DNA of 64,000 nucleotides from Janthinobacterium sp. ROICE36 (GCF_002869965.1 NZ_PEBS01000005.1:62001-126000); one strand, 5' to 3'. Numbered from the stretch's first letter, positions 27,282 through 35,697 are shown. The notes: a model not told the origin generated them from the letters alone. A program made the numbers and translations.

Positions 27282-28171
27282 TAGAAATCAACCAGAACCG
27301 AACCAACGAGCTCGGCACCCGCGCTGGCAAGCTGTTCACTTACTGCCGCCACGTCTTCAAGCAAGGTCTTGTTTTTTCGCACGACCAATAATACTCCGCG
27401 TGCACGCCCGGCAATTGCCAGCGCATCGGCGCCGCTGGTAAAGGCGACAGTATCGTATAGCACAATATCGTGTGCCGTCTCAAATTCTGCGCTCATGTTA
27501 CTGAACACTGTACGGCTAAGCAATTCCTGTGGATTTGGCGGCAACGTGCCTGCGGTCAGAACAGACAGGGATACGAACGAGTCGATCTTGGATATAGAGC
27601 GTGCATCCGCACGTCCAGCCAGTATGTCGGACAATCCTTGTTTCGTCTGCAAATCAAAGATTTCTTGCTGTCTCGGCTCACGCAGATTTGCATCCACCAG
27701 CAAAGTGTTTTCACCCAACTGGGAAAACACGACCGCCAGGTTGGCAGCGAACAGGCTGGCGCCGTCATCCTGATCAATACTCGCAATCACCAATGATTTG
27801 TGGCCGCGCGCAAACCAGCGTAGCATCAGTTGGCTACGCACGGCACGCAAGGTCTCAACCTGACGACTGAATGGTTGATAAGCGGCGACCAGCTTGTCTG
27901 AAAACTTGGCATCGCCCGGCTGCAGATAAGGATAGTCAAATTGGCGGGCCAGAACTTGCTGAATATCTGCTTCGGTAATCAGGCCAAGCCGTAGAGCCGC
28001 CTCGCCAAAACGGATACCAAGCTCTTTCTGCATGCGCAAGACACGCTCGGCATTTTCAGGCGTAATTTTTCCCGTCGAAAGCAGCAAGCCACCGATACTG
28101 GAATCATTATGTGGTGGCATGGCCTTCGAAGGCGAGGCTGGAAGTGATGTCTGATTCATCGTGGTGTCCAT
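27281..28171 (-). CDS. epsG: EpsG, tyrosine-kinase-like chain-length protein with degenerate P-loop
   Basis: This 296-residue cytoplasmic protein has an N-terminal domain like that of type II secretion ATPases (GGLLLSTGKITPENAERVL to about residue 80), then a ParA/BY-kinase-like fold (SLVIASIDQDDGASLFAANLAVVFSQLGENTLLVDANLREP). It should partner EpsF in controlling polymer length. The P-loop at residues 132-139 reads IDQDDGAS, lacking the Lys or Arg expected before Ser/Thr. The Walker A' segment has Asn in place of the second Asp, and the later motif reads YDTVAF where DTPA is usual. ATP hydrolysis is therefore doubtful. No C-terminal Tyr cluster is seen. It lies 7 bases after epsF. Confidence 0.88.
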   Translation of the reverse strand: MDTTMNQTSLPASPSKAMPPHNDSSIGGLLLSTGKITPENAERVLRMQKELGIRFGEAALRLGLITEADIQQVLARQFDYPYLQPGDAKFSDKLVAAYQPFSRQVETLRAVRSQLMLRWFARGHKSLVIASIDQDDGASLFAANLAVVFSQLGENTLLVDANLREPRQQEIFDLQTKQGLSDILAGRADARSISKIDSFVSLSVLTAGTLPPNPQELLSRTVFSNMSAEFETAHDIVLYDTVAFTSGADALAIAGRARGVLLVVRKNKTLLEDVAAVSEQLASAGAELVGSVLVDF

Positions 28172-28178
28172 AAAATTC

Positions 28179-29588
28179 TTAACTTAAGCGAAGGCGACGC
28201 TGTGGCGCTGACTTGAACAAGCCAAAACGCTTGCGCGGTTGTTCGTTCCATTCGATCACGCCCAGCACTGGAATCTGTGCCACGTCAGCCAAGTCACTAT
28301 ACGAACGCACTCGGCGGTCCAGCATCTCCGCCAGAATGGCCAATCCGAGGCCTAGCATGGTTCCCAGGAATAACGACAGTACGGTATTGAGCAATACCTT
28401 AGGACCGGCTGGTTCGATTGGAGGCGCAGCAGGATTTAGCACCGCAATATCGGATTGGTCCGACTGACCTTCGATACGAGTTTGCGAGAAGCGCTGGGAG
28501 GCGATATCGAAGGCGCGCTGCGCGTTCTCCACATCCTTGCTAAGCACGTTCATTTCATCGCGAGTACGGTTCAGTTCCAGCACCTTGGCCTTCTGTTCTT
28601 GCATGGCAGAACGAATGGCGCCCTCGCGCTGCTGAAATATCTGTGCATTGTTACCTACGCTACGCGAGGCGATGGACAGCTGATCGCGCAGATCCATACG
28701 CAATTTATCGACCTCCGCTTTTGCGCTTTGATACTGGGGATGATTGTTGCTCAGGCGCTGAGATACTTCGGCAAACTTTGATTCCGCATTCCCCAAGCCG
28801 ATTTTCAAATTCTGAATCAAGGGATTGGAAGCAACATCCGGCGACTCGGCGTAACCACTACCACTCGCCATGCGCTGCCGTGAACTCGCTTCCATGGTTT
28901 GCCCCTGTGCCGCCACCAGTTGCGCGGACAAGTCATTGAGGCGATTCGATTCCACATCAAGACGATTGTCGAGGCTGACAATGCCATTGTCCTGCTGGTA
29001 TTTGGACAATTTGCTTTGAGCTACTTCGACATTATCACGCAACAACTTCAGTTGCGAATCAAAATAGACGGCTGCCTTTTTCATGGGATCAACTTTGAGC
29101 TGAATACTAATTTTTTGGTACTCATCAGCAAAAGCATTTGCAATAGCGGCCACGAATTGCGGATCGGCGCCTTTGAAGCTGATATCGACTACGCTGCTTT
29201 CTTTCGAAGGTACCACTTCGAGTTTTTTCAGCAGCAAATCAGCTAGCCAGTCACGTACCGTGCCCTTTCCTTCGGTAGCTTGATGGAACTGCTCTATTAC
29301 TGCAGGACTCTGCGCCAAGCCAAGGCGATCAACGACACGCAAGGAAACATTCTTGCTGCTGATAATATCAATCTGAGTGGCCATGTAGCCTGGCAGTAAT
29401 TGCCCAGGCATCGACATACCAGTCAAGGGATCAACACCCTTGTAATTCAATACAAGCGAACTGGTTGCCATATAGCTTTTTGGCAGTACCAAACTGACAG
29501 CCAGTGTCGTCAGAACAGTAATGAGCAAGGTGATCAGCACAATTTTCTGACGCGCCCGTAGTATTAACAATATTTGGGAAAAATTCAT
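28179..29588 (-). CDS. epsF: EpsF, Wzz-family chain-length determinant protein
   Basis: This 469-residue inner-membrane polysaccharide co-polymerase has one N-terminal transmembrane segment (VLITLLITVLTTLAVSLVL), a Wzz domain with VLNYKGVDPLTGMSMPG, a long periplasmic coiled coil (about residues 170-390), and a Pro-rich second transmembrane segment (NPAAPPIEPAGPKVLLNTVLSLFLGTM). The short C-terminal tail after ILAEMLDRRVRSY is cytoplasmic and should contact EpsG. It sets polymer length. The ATG at 29588 starts the conserved NFSQILLILRAR; a GTG four codons earlier is possible. Confidence 0.92.
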   Translation of the reverse strand: MNFSQILLILRARQKIVLITLLITVLTTLAVSLVLPKSYMATSSLVLNYKGVDPLTGMSMPGQLLPGYMATQIDIISSKNVSLRVVDRLGLAQSPAVIEQFHQATEGKGTVRDWLADLLLKKLEVVPSKESSVVDISFKGADPQFVAAIANAFADEYQKISIQLKVDPMKKAAVYFDSQLKLLRDNVEVAQSKLSKYQQDNGIVSLDNRLDVESNRLNDLSAQLVAAQGQTMEASSRQRMASGSGYAESPDVASNPLIQNLKIGLGNAESKFAEVSQRLSNNHPQYQSAKAEVDKLRMDLRDQLSIASRSVGNNAQIFQQREGAIRSAMQEQKAKVLELNRTRDEMNVLSKDVENAQRAFDIASQRFSQTRIEGQSDQSDIAVLNPAAPPIEPAGPKVLLNTVLSLFLGTMLGLGLAILAEMLDRRVRSYSDLADVAQIPVLGVIEWNEQPRKRFGLFKSAPQRRLRLS

Positions 29589-29649
29589 GGTCAAACTCAC
29601 AATCTTAAAGGGCTAGCCAGAGAGCGGCATTATTCCTGCTCATTCCTGA

Positions 29650-30438
29650 TCAGAACAAACTTTCCTGCACATATACAACATCGTCTACCTGTAACAAGTC
29701 ATCATGCTTAGCACTGATAATTTCCATCACGCCTTCAGCCGTACGACGCTTGACTTTCACGCCACGTTCCGTACCACGCGGAGTCAACCCACCACCTACG
29801 GATAGTGCCTGCAGCACCGTCATGTTACGCTCGAGCTTGAAGGCACCAGGGCGCTGAACTTCGCCATAGATGTAAAACCTGGGAGCTCGCTCAACATAAA
29901 TGACATCATTACCCGCCAAATCCAGATCTCGGCTCAGATTGGCATTGCGTACCATGTCGATCACATCAATGACTTCCTTGCTGGCCGTGCCAGCGCGCTT
30001 GCGGATCAAACTGACCAAATCGCCGCCATCCTGGCTAATACCGCCGGCCATTGCCAGTATGTCCATGACGCTGCGCTTGCCTTCGATGGGATAGCGGCCG
30101 GGACGATTGACCTGCCCCAGCACGGATACCTGCTGGCTTTGCAGGGACGTGACAATGATGTTCACCTGCGCCTTGCGCAGGAAATTGCCGCTTTCAAGCA
30201 AACCACCGATTTTCTTTTCCGCCGCCGATACGGACAGACCGCCCAGCGCCACATTGCCTACAAGTGGAAAAGTGATTTCGCCCGCCTCGCTCACACGCGT
30301 TTCCAGCGCCAGGTCGGCATTGCCATACACGGATATCTTCAGCACATCACCAGCGCCCAGCAGCACGTCGGCGGCACCGGCGAACCCGGCGCTCAGCGTC
30401 AGCAAGCACGCCATACACCACATCGAAAGTCGTTTCAT
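29650..30438 (-). CDS. epsE: EpsE, Wza-like polysaccharide export outer-membrane protein
   Basis: This 262-residue exported protein has a signal peptide (CMACLLTLSAGFAGA), a Poly_export domain starting LLGAGDVLKISVYGNADL, and two SLBB-type domains (VSVLGQVNRPGRYPIEGKR and YIYGEVQRPGAFKLERNM). It should form the periplasmic/outer-membrane channel for the polymer. The signal sequence has no lipobox directly at the cleavage site, unlike E. coli Wza. It lies 45 bases after epsD and 61 before epsF in the same direction. Confidence 0.92.
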   Translation of the reverse strand: MKRLSMWCMACLLTLSAGFAGAADVLLGAGDVLKISVYGNADLALETRVSEAGEITFPLVGNVALGGLSVSAAEKKIGGLLESGNFLRKAQVNIIVTSLQSQQVSVLGQVNRPGRYPIEGKRSVMDILAMAGGISQDGGDLVSLIRKRAGTASKEVIDVIDMVRNANLSRDLDLAGNDVIYVERAPRFYIYGEVQRPGAFKLERNMTVLQALSVGGGLTPRGTERGVKVKRRTAEGVMEIISAKHDDLLQVDDVVYVQESLF

Positions 30439-30483
30439 GATTCACTCACTTAATAATAAATTGACAACCAAAAAAGCTGCGAC

Positions 30484-31497
30484 TTACTTCAAGCCTGCAA
30501 CGCCACGATCATTGGATTCCGTGGAAGCGGACGCCGCTGGAGCTGGCGCCGCTGGTTCGGGCGCGCTGACCGGCGCCGACGCGGCCGCCACCACCGGGAC
30601 GCTGGCCACAGGAGTGCTGGCTGCCGCCTTACCGATCGCATCCTTGTTCAGGTACTCGATCTTGGCCGCAGCGCGCAGGCGCTTCAATTCGGCGTCGGCC
30701 GTATCCTTGTTCTTTTTATTGAACAGGAATTGTTCGATCTGCGGCGTTGCCAGTGCCAGGCTGACAGGGTTATCGCGCACGTCCGAGAGAGAGATTAGCA
30801 GCGTACGGTCTCCCTCGCGAATGATGAACAATTGCCCTTTCGGCATCGCCAGAAGCTTCGTGCTCAATTCGGGTGCCAGGTCGGCGCTGGTACGCGACAA
30901 CTGCGTGCGCGCATACTTGACCTTGTTCGCGTCCAGCCAAGAAGCAACGTCCTCCAGTGATTTGGCGGTATCCATGGCGGCCTTCAGTTGGTCATTCATG
31001 TCGGCGCTGGCAATCACCAGTTCCTTCATATCAAACTGCTTGCGCTGGCTAAAAAACTGCGGATTCTTCTTGAAGTAATCTTCCACTTCTTCTTTAGTCG
31101 GCCGCGCAATGGTACCAATGCGTTTTTGCATGTAAGCTTGCGCGACGATCAGTGCCTTGGCGCGCTCGACAGCCTGCACCACTTTCGGATCGCGGTCGAC
31201 CTTTTCCTTCGCCGCTTCATTCTGCAGCAACTGGCGGTCGATCAGGGACTCCAACAACTGCTTGCTGGCTGCTTCCTGCTGAGACCCCTGAACGTTGGCG
31301 CGCTGCATTTCTTCATTGAGCTGCAAAACGGTAATTTCCTCGCCATTTACACTGACCAGTGACTGGCCAGGCTTTTTCTCCTTGTCGCCGCAAGCTGACA
31401 GGCCAGCAGCAGTCAACAAGACCAAGGCCGCACACAGCAAACGGGGATAAAACACTGGTTTGTGCGCGATCAAACACGCCTTGTGCAAATGGTTCAA
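30484..31497 (-). CDS. epsD: EpsD-family peptidyl-prolyl cis-trans isomerase (lipoprotein)
   Basis: This 337-residue periplasmic protein has a lipoprotein signal (LLTAAGLSAC, lipobox Cys at about residue 36), a SurA-like N-terminal helical part (GEEITVLQLNEEMQ), a parvulin-type domain in the second half and a Pro/Ala-rich tail. It probably folds outer-membrane components of the export machine. The start is TTG at 31497, fixed by a perfect AAAGGAG 5 bases upstream; no ATG would keep the whole signal. It is the first gene of the epsDEFG-xrtB-epsI-polymerase run and lies behind a strong promoter at 31604-31632. Confidence 0.9.
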   Translation of the reverse strand: MNHLHKACLIAHKPVFYPRLLCAALVLLTAAGLSACGDKEKKPGQSLVSVNGEEITVLQLNEEMQRANVQGSQQEAASKQLLESLIDRQLLQNEAAKEKVDRDPKVVQAVERAKALIVAQAYMQKRIGTIARPTKEEVEDYFKKNPQFFSQRKQFDMKELVIASADMNDQLKAAMDTAKSLEDVASWLDANKVKYARTQLSRTSADLAPELSTKLLAMPKGQLFIIREGDRTLLISLSDVRDNPVSLALATPQIEQFLFNKKNKDTADAELKRLRAAAKIEYLNKDAIGKAAASTPVASVPVVAAASAPVSAPEPAAPAPAASASTESNDRGVAGLK

Positions 31498-31502
31498 AAT
31501 TA

Positions 31503-31509
31503 CTCCTTT
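31503..31509 (-). promoter_or_regulatory. Ribosome binding site that fixes the TTG start of epsD
   Basis: AAAGGAG on the minus strand lies 5 bases before the TTG at 31497. Confidence 0.8.
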
Positions 31510-31603
31510 GGTTCATGTAAGGAAATCAGGCACTGCCAACTATAAGCATTGACACAATATTCATGCAAAAAAATATTGTAAAAATAGGCAGATTTCGGAC
31601 GAA

Positions 31604-31632
31604 ATTATGCGGTTCGGCCACACAATTGTCAA
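31604..31632 (-). promoter_or_regulatory. Strong predicted sigma-70 promoter of the epsD operon
   Basis: On the minus strand a consensus -35 box TTGACA is followed after exactly 17 bases by CATAAT. Transcription should start near 31597, giving a leader of about 100 bases that contains an 8-bp inverted repeat. Confidence 0.75.
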
Positions 31633-32055
31633 TATTATAAATATGATACACAATGTACAAGCCACCTTGGAAAGTATTTGCTTAAAAATCTATTAAGAAG
31701 GTTTAAAAACAACTGTTTCCAAAGAAAACTTGCCATGATGAAACATTGTTCACCGCTGCATAGTTTTAATAGAATAGCATTTCTTGTGAATTACATGAGT
31801 GAAGCTTGCTCGCCTGCTGGATGCTGGCAGCAAATCTTTTGCTCAAGACCGGCGGGGATAAGGCCTGATCCTAATTGGTAGCGCTGATGAAAACACACTC
31901 CATGAACCTGGAGGGACAACATACCTGTCCGGCCGGTGTCCAGCAAGATTGACATGACTGGCCCGATGCGACAAAAAACTCGCCGCCAAGTGTCTTCATA
32001 CTATATTGCAATGCATGTCTCATGTCGGTTCTTGCATCACCGCCGGATTTGACCT

Positions 32056-32074
32056 GTGCGAGCCAGGCTCGCAC
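32056..32074 (-). repeat. Perfect inverted repeat downstream of the phosphoglycosyltransferase gene
   Basis: GTGCGAGCC and GGCTCGCAC form a 9-bp stem around one base. It lies about 80 bases after the stop codon of the gene at 32155 and could act as a transcript end, but there is no T-run. Confidence 0.4.
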
Positions 32075-32154
32075 TTCGAACGCTTGCTTTATTCTAACGC
32101 GTATTGATCTTGCGCAAAAAATATTCCAAAGCGGCATTGTTGGCCGACTTCACG

Positions 32155-33537
32155 TCAATGGGCATTGTCCCGTTTGAGCACAACCTTGACGGTACGCAAG
32201 ATGATCCATAAATCGAGCCACAGCGACCAGTTACGTAGGTAATCCAGGTCAAAATGAATACGCGCTTCCATCTTGTCCAAGGTTTCCGTCTCACCCCGCA
32301 AACCGTTGACCTGTGCCCACCCTGTGATGCCAGGTTTGACTTTATGCCGCAACATGTAGCCCTTGATTAGCTTACGATACTGCTCGTTATGCGCCACCGC
32401 ATGGGGGCGAGGGCCTACGATACTCATACGCCCTTGCAACACATTAATAAATTGTGGCAATTCGTCAAGGGAGCTGCGCCGTAAAAATCCACCAATGCGC
32501 GTCACCCGCTGGTCGTTCTTGGTTGCCTGGGTCACCGTCGCCCCATCCTCGCTGACTGTCATCGAGCGGAATTTATAGACGATGATTTCCTCACCATACA
32601 GACCGTAGCGGCGCTGGCGGAAAATCACAGGCCCCTTTGAGGTCATCTTGACGGCGATCGCGATGATTAGCATCACTGGCAACAACATGATCTGGATCAG
32701 CAAGCCCAGCACGATATCGCTGCCCCGCTTGACCATGCTGTTAAATCCCGTGAACGGTGATTCGCGGATGGCGATCACCGGCATACCACCCACATTATCG
32801 AAACGCGCCTGCATCAGGTCGAAGATATAGATATCGGGCAAGAAGTACACGGACGCCGTTGTATCCTGCAGTTCATCGAGCATCTTGCGGATGCGCGGCT
32901 GGGCAGAAATAGGCTGGCTGATGAATATCATCTTGATATTGTATTCGCGTACATAGGCGGCAATATCGGCCATTTTTCCCAGCATCGGTTCGCGCATTGT
33001 TTCCGGCCAGCGGTCATCCGTGCGGTCGTCAAAAAAACCGCGCACACTCATGAACAGATTCGGGTTGCGCTCCACGGTGGCGGCAAATTTCAGGCTGGCA
33101 TCGTTGGCGCCAATAATCACGACGGAGCGCACTTCACTGTCGCGCCCAGGATCGGCCACCATGCGCCGTGCGGCTAGATGACTGAGCAGCAATATGAATG
33201 GCGTCAACAAGAACCAGGCCAGCACCAGTTCGCGGTCAAAATGAAACGCCAGTCCTGTCGCCGAACCCAGGAATACCAGGATCAGGGCCGTGATGCCCCA
33301 GCTGACAAAAATATCGCGGGCGAACGCCAGCATGCGGCCGCTGCGCCAGGTGCGGTAGGGATCGACATACTGGAACACGGACGAGGAAATGAAAAACGCC
33401 AGTATCATCAATACCAGCGAATAGCCGGTAAAGGGCGAGCCCGACAAAGCGGACAACAAGTACAGCGTGCCCATGATGATCAAGGGGTCCAGGATGCGCT
33501 GGAAAAATGAAATCAAGGGTATATCATTGACCGTCAT
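32155..33537 (-). CDS. Undecaprenyl-phosphate glucose phosphotransferase (WcaJ/EpsB-like initiating enzyme)
   Basis: This 460-residue polyprenyl phosphosugar transferase starts the repeat unit by moving a hexose-1-phosphate, usually glucose, onto undecaprenyl phosphate. It has four N-terminal transmembrane segments, a CoA-binding-like middle domain (VVIIGANDASLKF), a fifth membrane-associated helix and the catalytic C-terminal domain with KMTSKGPVIFRQRRYG, YKFRSM, RRSSLDELPQFINVLQG and GPRPHAVAHN. The ATG at 33537 follows GAAGAG. It overlaps epsL, so the two are cotranscribed. The sugar is inferred from the family. Confidence 0.92.
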   Translation of the reverse strand: MTVNDIPLISFFQRILDPLIIMGTLYLLSALSGSPFTGYSLVLMILAFFISSSVFQYVDPYRTWRSGRMLAFARDIFVSWGITALILVFLGSATGLAFHFDRELVLAWFLLTPFILLLSHLAARRMVADPGRDSEVRSVVIIGANDASLKFAATVERNPNLFMSVRGFFDDRTDDRWPETMREPMLGKMADIAAYVREYNIKMIFISQPISAQPRIRKMLDELQDTTASVYFLPDIYIFDLMQARFDNVGGMPVIAIRESPFTGFNSMVKRGSDIVLGLLIQIMLLPVMLIIAIAVKMTSKGPVIFRQRRYGLYGEEIIVYKFRSMTVSEDGATVTQATKNDQRVTRIGGFLRRSSLDELPQFINVLQGRMSIVGPRPHAVAHNEQYRKLIKGYMLRHKVKPGITGWAQVNGLRGETETLDKMEARIHFDLDYLRNWSLWLDLWIILRTVKVVLKRDNAH

Positions 33538-33545
33538 GATGCTCT

Positions 33546-34817
33546 TCAAAACTGGGCATTGGCACTAAAGGAAAGCCCTTTAGCCCGGTAACTACCTGTG
33601 TTAATAATAGGTGCGCCATTACGCGCATCATGGAAAGCATTGACGCCTAGCTGTATATTGGGGCGCGGCGAATAAGTCACACCGACTGATGTAGAACGCG
33701 TCGTGTCGCTGACATCACGTGGCAGCACCAAGCCCTGGGCTGCAGAAAAGTCGCGCTTCTCATGGCGCAATTGCGCATCTACACGCACCTTGGCGGAGAC
33801 ATCCCAAGCCGCTGCGATGCTGGCGCCGTTATTCAGGCTGCTCGAAATCAAGGAGTTCTCTACCGACGCAAACTCGTGCCACAGACTGCCTGTAAACCGC
33901 ACTTTCCCCAGCGGCGCCCAGTAAACGATCAGGCGTCCATTGGCCCCGCTAGCATCCCGCCCAGAAAACAATTCATTCTTGCGCTTGACCCAGCCCGCCA
34001 GCAGTTGCGCCTGCGTGATGCCGCTGAAACGCCAAAAAACATTGGCCTTGATCTCGTCCTGCTCATAACCTTGCTCGACGCCAAATGCAGCAAGGTTGGC
34101 GCGATTTGGGTAGCGGCCCTTCACATGACGCAACTGCACGCCGATGCGACTCTCGCTAGCCGGCAAATAATCGAGGCCGAGTTCTGTCGCATCTTCCTGA
34201 CGATTGGAAATTCTCTGGGAAATGGAATCATAAGAATAGCGGTCTCTTGTGAATCCGCCGCGCACCCGCCAGCTGGGGTGGAAGCGCCAGCCGCCGTTGG
34301 CGTATTCGCGCCGAATCACCCGCAAATTCCGATCCGTAGTCTGTAAATCGCTAAATGGGGTCAAACTCTGCCCGTAACTGATGCCCACATGACCGTCCAG
34401 GTGATTGGCGATGTGCCATTCAATATCCGCAAAAAAGTCCTTGCCACTGTAATCGAGTTGATCAAAATGGTCGAAGTACACGCGCGACCACTTTGCCTGC
34501 CCTGTCAGCACTTGCCGTCCAATCGGACGATTGAACAGGAACCCGGCCTGCACCTGTCGCGAGGTATCCGAACGTTGGCCATTAAAACCGGGAGAATTAT
34601 CGTCAAGCCGGAATAAATTGTCATCATACGAGTATGAAGTCGCAACAAACGGCGCAATCGTATCGCTGATGGCCGCAGTTGCGGGCAGACTCAAGGTCAC
34701 GCCGCCAGCAAACAACATGGACACCGGCAAGGCGCGGGCCAGTGCCTGCGTCAGGTGAGCTGGCTTGATGACAGCTCCCGGCATCGGATAAAAATGTTTA
34801 CGCAGGGAATTCAACAT
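33546..34817 (-). CDS. epsL: EpsL, outer-membrane beta-barrel protein of the exopolysaccharide locus
   Basis: This 423-residue exported protein has a signal region ending in LPATAAI and then alternating amphipathic strands that end in a terminal aromatic residue (SFSANAQF), typical of outer-membrane barrels. SYSYDDNLFRLDDN, KWSRVYFDHFDQLDYSG and YLPASESRIGVQLRHVKGRYPN match the EpsL family found in exosortase B loci. It may be the secretion pore partner or a surface anchor for the polymer. The ATG at 34817 was chosen; the longer upstream frame has no signal-like start. Confidence 0.88.
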   Translation of the reverse strand: MLNSLRKHFYPMPGAVIKPAHLTQALARALPVSMLFAGGVTLSLPATAAISDTIAPFVATSYSYDDNLFRLDDNSPGFNGQRSDTSRQVQAGFLFNRPIGRQVLTGQAKWSRVYFDHFDQLDYSGKDFFADIEWHIANHLDGHVGISYGQSLTPFSDLQTTDRNLRVIRREYANGGWRFHPSWRVRGGFTRDRYSYDSISQRISNRQEDATELGLDYLPASESRIGVQLRHVKGRYPNRANLAAFGVEQGYEQDEIKANVFWRFSGITQAQLLAGWVKRKNELFSGRDASGANGRLIVYWAPLGKVRFTGSLWHEFASVENSLISSSLNNGASIAAAWDVSAKVRVDAQLRHEKRDFSAAQGLVLPRDVSDTTRSTSVGVTYSPRPNIQLGVNAFHDARNGAPIINTGSYRAKGLSFSANAQF

Positions 34818-34858
34818 GGGATATCGTCTTTGAAAGAGCAAACAGTTGGTTGGCAATA

Positions 34859-35533
34859 TTACCAGTAAGTCCAGTGTCCACCAGAAATAATCCAGAGACC
34901 CAGCACGCCATTTGTCACGCCATGCGCAAGGATGGGCGACCACAGGTTCTGGCTACGCATGTACAACAGGCTATAGGCAACGCCGGCAACAATGCCCGCC
35001 AGCCACAAATTATGTTCAAGGCCGAACAACACGACGCTGATGACAAACGCCTTGGCGCTGGCCAGGCGGGGCTGGAAGGCGAGAAAGTCCGGAGAGTCGA
35101 TCCAGCGCAGCAGGAAAGAGCGCCAGAACAGCTCTTCCATCACAGGCACCACGAGCGCCGCGCCAGCGATGCGCAGCACCACCAGCGTCCACTCGATACG
35201 GCCGTCATTGCGGGGATCGAAGCCGTCGGCGCTGCCGATGCTCATCCAGCCCGCATTCAAATTAATCCACAGCAAAAAAACAACAAGTCCGGCGAAAATG
35301 GCAACGGCAGTGGCGCGCGCGCCCAGTCCTGTCCAGGCCAGTTCCGTATAACTGCGGCGCCAGTACAACAACATGCCCAGCACGACGCCGATCTTGACGG
35401 CATACAGCCAGCGCACATCCTGCGCGGTAATGCCCAAGCGACCGAGCATGTCGGCAATGAAAATGAAGGAGAGATAGGCCAGGAAGGGCGCTACCCGGGG
35501 CAAGGCGGCACGGTCACACATATTGCCGCGCAT
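34859..35533 (-). CDS. CAAX prenyl protease-related (CPBP family) membrane protein of the exosortase locus
   Basis: This protein of about 224 residues has six or so transmembrane segments. It carries the three CPBP protease motifs: EELFWRSFL (about residues 133-141), FGLEHNLWLAG with His174 and SPILAHGVTNG with His204. This matches the PEP-CTERM-associated CAAX-related family (TIGR03008). It is the first gene of the epsL-phosphoglycosyltransferase unit. Its job is unknown; it may process a component of the export or sorting system. The start could be GTG at 35548, ATG at 35533 or ATG at 35521; none has a clear ribosome binding site. Confidence 0.85.
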   Translation of the reverse strand: MRGNMCDRAALPRVAPFLAYLSFIFIADMLGRLGITAQDVRWLYAVKIGVVLGMLLYWRRSYTELAWTGLGARATAVAIFAGLVVFLLWINLNAGWMSIGSADGFDPRNDGRIEWTLVVLRIAGAALVVPVMEELFWRSFLLRWIDSPDFLAFQPRLASAKAFVISVVLFGLEHNLWLAGIVAGVAYSLLYMRSQNLWSPILAHGVTNGVLGLWIISGGHWTYW

Positions 35534-35545
35534 CGGAGGAAGAGC

Positions 35546-35582
35546 CACGCGCCGGACGCGGTGGTCCGGAGCGCGTGTTTTT
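35546..35582 (+). terminator. Terminator-like hairpin facing the plus strand at the 5' end of the CPBP gene
   Basis: CACGCG(CT)CCGGAC and its complement form a 12-bp stem with a two-base bulge, followed on the plus strand by five T residues. No plus-strand gene is known upstream, so it would only stop antisense transcription. On the minus strand the hairpin would be in the leader RNA of the CPBP gene. Confidence 0.35.
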
Positions 35583-35613
35583 CATAACAAACATGCATCC
35601 CCCGATGTAATAA

Positions 35614-35633
35614 ATATAATTATATAATTATAT
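35614..35633 (-). promoter_or_regulatory. 20-bp perfect AT palindrome overlapping the likely promoter of the CPBP-epsL unit
   Basis: ATATAATTATATAATTATAT is its own reverse complement. It contains TATAAT boxes on both strands and lies 81 bases upstream of the ATG at 35533. It could be a -10 region, an operator, or both. Confidence 0.45.
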
Positions 35634-35697
35634 CAAGCTGGACGGTTGCCGTGGCAAGTAATCCTGACTTAATTACAACAGGTTATGCAAAAAAGCA

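Larger units (their letters stand above)
31498..32154. other. Intergenic region with the epsD promoter, no gene seen
   Basis: This 657-base stretch lies between the phosphoglycosyltransferase gene and epsD. Near epsD it carries the ribosome binding site, a perfect ACAATATT/AATATTGT inverted repeat (31554-31579) in the leader and the promoter. Near the upstream gene it has the inverted repeat at 32056-32074. Short open frames at about 31680-31880 (plus) and 31871-32137 (minus) show no signal, motif or convincing start. I see no mobile-element remains. Confidence 0.5.

Noticed and set aside
31549..31580. A TTGACA on the plus strand that could be a -35 box for a plus-strand transcript.
   Set aside because: No acceptable -10 box lies 16-18 bases downstream and no plus-strand gene follows.
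31871..32137. An 88-codon minus-strand frame between the transferase gene and epsD.
   Set aside because: No signal, motif or ribosome binding site; probably chance.
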